The position numbers were made by a program, and so were the translations under genes. A stretch of DNA of 64,000 bases, from contig NZ_AUCR01000014.1 in NCBI RefSeq assembly GCF_000429865.1, positions 46,709 through 110,708 on the forward strand, in the 5' to 3' direction. Source of the DNA: Cucumibacter marinus DSM 18995 (GTDB lineage Bacteria > Pseudomonadota > Alphaproteobacteria > Rhizobiales > Devosiaceae). Below the pieces are notes generated by a model. The model did no database searches. It worked only from the letters and a program-made list of their open reading frames with translations, and was not told the DNA's origin. Shown in pieces: positions 60,507-64,000 of this stretch (within the stretch, counting starts at the first letter, position 1; every line of letters starts with the position of its first letter).

Positions 60507-61343
60507 TCAGTCGAAGCGCTCGATGAGACTCCCCAGCCTGTCGAGCGTTTTCAGAGACGCTTTTTCGTCGAGCGCCCCGGCGGCAATGACGATCGCATTC
60601 GAGATCGCCATCGGTACGGTCAAGGTCTGGAAGCCCTGCGCATCGCCGCCCCGCGGCGCGCTCAGGAGTTGATCGGGCGCCGGAACCAGTACATGGCCGG
60701 ACGATCCGGAGATCACGATGGTTCTTGTACCGGCTTCGGCTGCCAACCCCATCAACGGGGCATATTGTCGGTGCGGCCGGCGAAACGCGTAGGCCAAGAG
60801 CACGTCCTGTGCCCCCATGCCCAGTGCCTGCTCGGCCAGTTCACGCGCATCGCCGGCCAACAAGTGGACATCGCGGCCAAAGCGGCGGAACCGCTTGGCC
60901 ATCATCAGCGCCAGGATTTCCGCATTTCCGTGCCCAAAAATGAAGATCTTGCGGGCGCTCATCAACGCCCGCGCCACCGCTGTGACGGCATCGTCATCAA
61001 CGTGCTGCCCAAGCTTTGAAAGGCCCTCCACCTCATGGGCGACAAGGGTTCCGAGAACACCTTCCTCGCCTGCGGTATCAATGGTCTTTTTCAGGCGGGT
61101 CGCGGTTTCCTGGCTCGGAATGAACTCTTCCTGAAGCGCCTGGCGGAACGCGGCAAACCCCGAATATCCAAGCTTGCGGGCCAGGCGAGAGACGGTGGCC
61201 TCATGCACCCCGGCCCCCTTGGCCAGTTCGGTCACCGTACTCAGCGCTGCAGTCCGGGGCTGATCAAGCACGGAGGAAACCAGCCGCCGCTCAGAAGGTG
61301 TGAGGCTTTCCGCTCTCTGCTGAATTTGCTGGGCAAAGGCCAT
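60507..61343 (-). CDS. MurR/RpiR-family transcriptional regulator
   Basis: 278 residues. HTH_6 domain (~1-80): AESLTPSERRLVSSVLDQPR, VTELAKGAGVHEATVSRLARKLGYSGFAAFRQAL. SIS domain (~125-255): ARKIFIFGHGNAEILALMMA, DVLLAYAFRRPHRQYAPL, TRTIVISGSSGHVL. Such regulators sense sugar phosphates. First gene of the operon, 27 bases before the binding protein. ATG 61343 is preferred (AGGAAAG upstream) over GTG 61364. Confidence 0.92.
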   Translation of the reverse strand: MAFAQQIQQRAESLTPSERRLVSSVLDQPRTAALSTVTELAKGAGVHEATVSRLARKLGYSGFAAFRQALQEEFIPSQETATRLKKTIDTAGEEGVLGTLVAHEVEGLSKLGQHVDDDAVTAVARALMSARKIFIFGHGNAEILALMMAKRFRRFGRDVHLLAGDARELAEQALGMGAQDVLLAYAFRRPHRQYAPLMGLAAEAGTRTIVISGSSGHVLVPAPDQLLSAPRGGDAQGFQTLTVPMAISNAIVIAAGALDEKASLKTLDRLGSLIERFD

Positions 61344-61611
61344 CGCCTGAAAACTTTCCTTCACATTCGATCAATGTGCAGGAAGATTTGCATTACCTCA
61401 CGTGATTTGCAAGCACTTTTTCGAAATTTCGATTCTGCAAATTCATTTGCATCGACCTGCGCCCGGCTTGAAGCCTGGCTTCTCCTCGTCCGAAGCACAA
61501 AAAAACAGGTCAATTCGGTGAAGTCGGCGCAGATCGCGGAAGCAAACTCCCTCGGCCCCTCGGGAGCGAGGCCCATGTTGGTATCAACCTCGATAATCTG
61601 GTCGATAGGTG
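61344..61611. promoter_or_regulatory. Promoter region of the rpiR-like/AfuABC operon with repeated half-sites
   Basis: 268 bases. ATTTGCA occurs at 61386-61392, 61405-61411 and 61445-61451, and inverted as TGCAAAT at 61436-61442. The last two make the perfect 16-base palindrome TGCAAAT-TC-ATTTGCA (61436-61451). A second palindrome TCGAAATTTCGA lies at 61421-61432. This cluster directly upstream of an RpiR gene is very likely its operator. Confidence 0.65.
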
Positions 61612-62199
61612 TTAGCCGGCAAGGGTTGGAAGCACCATTTCTGAAGTCACTTCCAGCGAACGGTCAGACCGTGAATCTACACCGCCGACGGGCTTGTGGC
61701 TCGCCAGTCTTGCGTCGCGCTCGCGCACCAGCGCCGCCATTTCGGCGGTATAGGCGGTGAAGTGTGCCGTCAGCCACCGGTTCACCAGGAAGGAAGGCCT
61801 CGCCAGGCTGACATCGAATCGATCAAGGAGCGCGATCGTGCCCGCGGCATCCAGCCAGTCGTCATCGACAACCCATTGGTTGACCGTGAAGAGCCGCAAG
61901 GGGCGCCCGCGATCGTCGACACCAATCGCGATCAGGTGATGGATGGGACCGTCCTGTCCCTTTGGCCGCAGGAAACAATGGAAATGTCCGTGCTCCGCAC
62001 CTTCCTCGCCCGTTTCATGCGAATGATAATACCACTGGGCACCGGTCTCCGGATCGAACACGTCACCTGCCGGATAATGCTCCCAGACTGTCACTGCATC
62101 GGCGTCCCGTAGAGTCTCACCAACCACGTTGAGGCCGCTCTTGGCGAGTATTGCCTCGCAATAGGCGATCTCTGCCTTGGCCCGTTCGATGTCACCCAT
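61612..62199 (-). CDS. Conserved His-rich cytosolic protein (uncharacterised)
   Basis: 195 residues, no signal peptide. The central part is unusual: HYPAGDVFDPETGAQWYYHS, then EHGHFHCFLRP, giving a cluster of His suitable for metal binding, followed by HHLIAIGVDDRGRPLRLFTV and NQWVVDDDWLDA. I recall such proteins as DUF6969, without certainty. The start MGDIER lies inside the last codons of the small secreted protein gene (eight-base overlap). It belongs to the cluster with a YeeE/YedE permease and rhodanese, so a sulfur-related role is inferred from context only. Confidence 0.75.
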   Translation of the reverse strand: MGDIERAKAEIAYCEAILAKSGLNVVGETLRDADAVTVWEHYPAGDVFDPETGAQWYYHSHETGEEGAEHGHFHCFLRPKGQDGPIHHLIAIGVDDRGRPLRLFTVNQWVVDDDWLDAAGTIALLDRFDVSLARPSFLVNRWLTAHFTAYTAEMAALVRERDARLASHKPVGGVDSRSDRSLEVTSEMVLPTLAG

Positions 62200-62500
62200 C
62201 CTGATCGTCACGCTTGAGCGGTGGCGGCGGCGGCGCTGCCTTCTCTGCCGCCTCGGACGGCTTGGCCGCTGGCGGGGGTGGTGGCGCGGAATTTGCAGAC
62301 GGGGTTGCGGGCGCAGCAGCCGAGCAGGGCGCGGTGGCCCGAGGCGCACCGGCAGAACAGGGTGCACTGCCGCCGCCTGTGCTGCTGGTCATAGCTGGCT
62401 GGGCCCTGGGTACCGGGTGTGTGGCATGGTCCGCAGCGACCGCGGCTGTTGTGACGGCCAGCGCTGCACCAAAGAGCAATGTATTGCGTGTGTTGCTCAT
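62192..62500 (-). CDS. Small secreted Cys- and Pro-rich protein
   Basis: 102 residues. A clear signal peptide (NTRNTLLFGAALAVTTAAVA, cut before ADHATH) is followed by a low-complexity region with two Cys (SAPCSAGAPRATAPCSAAAP) and two proline runs. The gene overlaps the YeeE/YedE gene by four bases and the next gene by eight, which argues that it is real despite the biased composition. The two Cys could carry a persulfide or thiol in the periplasm, but this is speculation. Not a known family to me. Confidence 0.7.
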   Translation of the reverse strand: MSNTRNTLLFGAALAVTTAAVAADHATHPVPRAQPAMTSSTGGGSAPCSAGAPRATAPCSAAAPATPSANSAPPPPPAAKPSEAAEKAAPPPPPLKRDDQDG

Positions 62501-63726
62501 GACCGTTTCAACCCATCAAGTCCGAAAAGGGGCCGCGCCCAGACACCGATATATGAGCCCGCGAAGGCGGCAGCAAACCAAAGCCAGCCATGCACGCTTC
62601 CCGAAGCGATCCCGGAGAACAGCGCGCCAATATTGCAGCCAAAGGACAATCTGGCTCCATATCCCATCAGGATCCCACCGATGGCCGCGGCCGCAAAGGA
62701 CATCAGGGGCACGACTACCTTGGGTGCAAACTTGCCTGCGAAGCAAGCAGCGGCAGCAGCCCCCAGAATGACCCCGAAATTGAGAACCGAAACCGTGTCT
62801 GCCAGGACTGAATGGGTGAGCGCCTGTTGGGGACCGGGCCAGGTCCAGAATTCCCAGCTCGACACAGGAACACCCGCCGCCTGGGCAAGTTTGGCGCCCC
62901 ATAGCCCGAATCCAAAAGTGACCGACCAGGGATGCCCGGCAATCAACAGCGTAGCCACGTTGAGCACGGCCAGCAGCAAGCCTGCCCCAGCCAGCGGCCA
63001 GGGGCCCCGCAGCAACCAGGTCCACCCTTCACGGCGTGGCGCCGGCTCTTGCTCGAGCGCCCCGTGAGAGCGCCTTTCGATCAGGACGGTGACTGCAGCC
63101 ACGGCAGCCAGCCCGGCCAGTGTAACGGCGATTGCAACGCCTGTGCCGAAGACATCGCCAAGGGCAATCGCGGGCAGTGAAGGCTGGCCCAACCACCAGG
63201 GCAAATGGGCAGTACCGATGAGCGCGCCAAGGATGAAAAAGATCAGTGTGACCAGCATGCGGGACGATCCACCACCGACCGTGAACAAGGTGCCGGAACC
63301 GCAGCCGCCACCAAGTTGCATGCCCAGCCCGAAAATCGCCGCACCGACCAGCACCGATACGCCGACCGGGGCGGTCGCGCCCACAAGAGCCTGCCCGCCG
63401 AGATTGCCGGCGGCAATCAGGGGGATCATCGCAATCGCGGCAACTCCAATCATGAGCATCTGTGCCCGCACACCCCGACCGCGGCGTTCAACGACCAGGC
63501 GCCGCCATCCACCGGTGAACCCGAATGAAGCATGGAACAGCGTGGCACCCAGCAATCCGCCAACCAGGAATAGAGCCGCCTGTCGCAGATCGACCAGCAC
63601 TGTGAGAACGACAAAGCCCGCAACCAGCGCGGCGGCAACCACTGCAAGTGGCAGGCGATCCGCACTAACCGGGGGCAGGAAAACCGGACGGCTATCGGCA
63701 CCTTCATTGATTGTCGCGTCAGACAT
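62497..63726 (-). CDS. YeeE/YedE-family membrane protein, thiosulfate/sulfur transporter-like
   Basis: 409 residues with roughly ten membrane helices and two related halves. First half has GLGMQLGGGCGSGTLFTVGG (~140) with the conserved Cys, the second has LSFGCNIGALFSGIASGS (~365) with another. YeeE/TsuA proteins pass thiosulfate through the membrane by contacts with conserved Cys. Situated just after a rhodanese gene, which uses thiosulfate or a related sulfane donor, so thiosulfate handling is the best hypothesis. Confidence 0.9.
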   Translation of the reverse strand: MSDATINEGADSRPVFLPPVSADRLPLAVVAAALVAGFVVLTVLVDLRQAALFLVGGLLGATLFHASFGFTGGWRRLVVERRGRGVRAQMLMIGVAAIAMIPLIAAGNLGGQALVGATAPVGVSVLVGAAIFGLGMQLGGGCGSGTLFTVGGGSSRMLVTLIFFILGALIGTAHLPWWLGQPSLPAIALGDVFGTGVAIAVTLAGLAAVAAVTVLIERRSHGALEQEPAPRREGWTWLLRGPWPLAGAGLLLAVLNVATLLIAGHPWSVTFGFGLWGAKLAQAAGVPVSSWEFWTWPGPQQALTHSVLADTVSVLNFGVILGAAAAACFAGKFAPKVVVPLMSFAAAAIGGILMGYGARLSFGCNIGALFSGIASGSVHGWLWFAAAFAGSYIGVWARPLFGLDGLKRS

Positions 63727-63779
63727 GACCTTAAAATTCTCGCTTTCCGGGCAAGCCCGAATTCGGACAGATCACCAAT

Positions 63780-63805
63780 CTGGCCCCGGCGTGAACCGGG
63801 GCCAG
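63780..63805. terminator. Perfect hairpin between rhodanese and YeeE/YedE genes
   Basis: CTGGCCCCGG-CGTGAA-CCGGGGCCAG: ten-base perfect stem, six-base loop, 30 bases past the rhodanese stop. The minus-strand continuation (ATTGGTG) has no strong T-run, so it could be a leaky terminator or attenuator before the membrane-protein gene. Confidence 0.65.
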
Positions 63806-63835
63806 TTTGATGCGATCAGATGAAGTCTTCCGGGG

Positions 63836-64000
63836 TCACTGGACGGGACGGGATTCGTCCTGTGTCCAGGCCGCCATGGATCCATCATACATTGAGGTGT
63901 TCTTGTTGCCCTGCAGTTCCGACAGTCCGAACCACACCACCGAAGCCCAATGACCGGTATTGCAGAAGACGATGTTCGCCTCATCCGCGCCAAGGCCAAC
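63836..64000 (-). CDS. Sulfurtransferase (rhodanese), C-terminal end only
   Basis: Only the last 54 residues are inside the window. They contain the active-site loop VFCNTGHWASVVWFGLSELQ with the catalytic Cys, followed by MYDGSMAAWTQDE, which is diagnostic of SseA-like thiosulfate/mercaptopyruvate sulfurtransferases. CNTGHWAS is the variant found in many proteobacterial exported rhodaneses. The upstream part, and any signal peptide, lie beyond 64000. It heads the sulfur-related cluster. Confidence 0.9.
   Translation of the reverse strand, partial: VGLGADEANIVFCNTGHWASVVWFGLSELQGNKNTSMYDGSMAAWTQDESRPVQ

Noticed and set aside
1..64000. CRISPR array, rRNA or riboswitch
   Set aside because: No regularly spaced repeats, rRNA-like stretches or recognisable riboswitch cores were seen on either strand.

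Overview
The window is about 64 kb of high-GC DNA (by eye in the 60-65% range), packed with genes and built almost entirely from transport-plus-catabolism operons with their local regulators. Stop/start overlaps (ATGA, GTGA, TGATG, TAGTG) are frequent. The mix of families (TRAP, SsuABC/NMT1-type, two AfuABC/FbpABC-type, a Dpp-type and a MalEFG/UgpC-type transporter, with IclR, RpiR, GntR, MarR and AraC regulators) suggests an alphaproteobacterium, probably Hyphomicrobiales (rhizobia/Devosia-like). That is an inference from gene content; no rRNA, tRNA or other phylogenetic marker is present.

Layout. (1) 1-1578 (-): the end of a sugar ABC system (binding protein, and probably the first codons of a permease), facing an AraC regulator (2049-3035 +). 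(2) 3048-7942 (-): a TRAP transporter (dctP and a fused dctQM) behind an alpha/beta hydrolase and an FAD monooxygenase. (3) 8455-13797 (-): an NMT1/SsuABC-type importer with a cytosine-deaminase-like amidohydrolase, a MarR regulator and a second binding-protein-fold protein that has no signal peptide. (4) 14110-23201 (-): a nine-gene operon of cupin, alpha/beta hydrolase, IclR, VOC dioxygenase-like protein, SDR, ThDP enzyme, aspartate-dehydrogenase-like protein, aldehyde dehydrogenase and NicC-like monooxygenase. From memory it resembles the uncharacterised Pseudomonas aeruginosa PA3501-PA3510 region. (5) 23360-28607 (-): an AfuABC/FbpABC-type importer with a degenerate M24 (creatinase-fold) protein, divergent from a GntR regulator (28798-29541 +). 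(6) 29828-37414 (-): a dipeptide-type importer containing a convincing arylmalonate decarboxylase homologue and an aldo/keto reductase, divergent from an IclR regulator (37516 +) and a secreted alpha/beta hydrolase. (7) 39568-40261: a decayed IS6-family element abutting the end of uxuA. (8) 40261-53505 (-): a thirteen-gene hexuronate/aldonate operon (uxuA, uxuB, Zn-dehydrogenase, sugar ABC importer, two aldehyde/alcohol oxidoreductases, a beta-hydroxyacid dehydrogenase) carrying two copies of an uncharacterised two-gene module, divergent from an RpiR regulator (53881 +). (9) 54950-61343 (-): RpiR, AfuABC-type importer, histidine phosphatase and Ca/Na antiporter in one overlapping operon. (10) 61612-64000 (-): a sulfur-related cluster of rhodanese (cut by the window end), YeeE/YedE thiosulfate-type permease, a small secreted Cys/Pro-rich protein and a His-rich cytosolic protein.

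How the genes work together. Each block pairs an uptake system with enzymes that probably process the imported compound and a regulator placed divergently or inside the operon. Palindromes or spaced repeats sit in most of the regulator-facing intergenic gaps. Several binding-protein genes are followed by a hairpin before the next gene, as expected where the binding protein must be made in excess. The best candidates for undescribed biology are the duplicated two-gene module in the hexuronate operon, the arylmalonate-decarboxylase/dipeptide-transporter operon, the aspartate-dehydrogenase/ThDP operon, and the RpiR-AfuABC-phosphatase-antiporter operon. No CRISPR array, rRNA, tRNA or intact mobile element was found.
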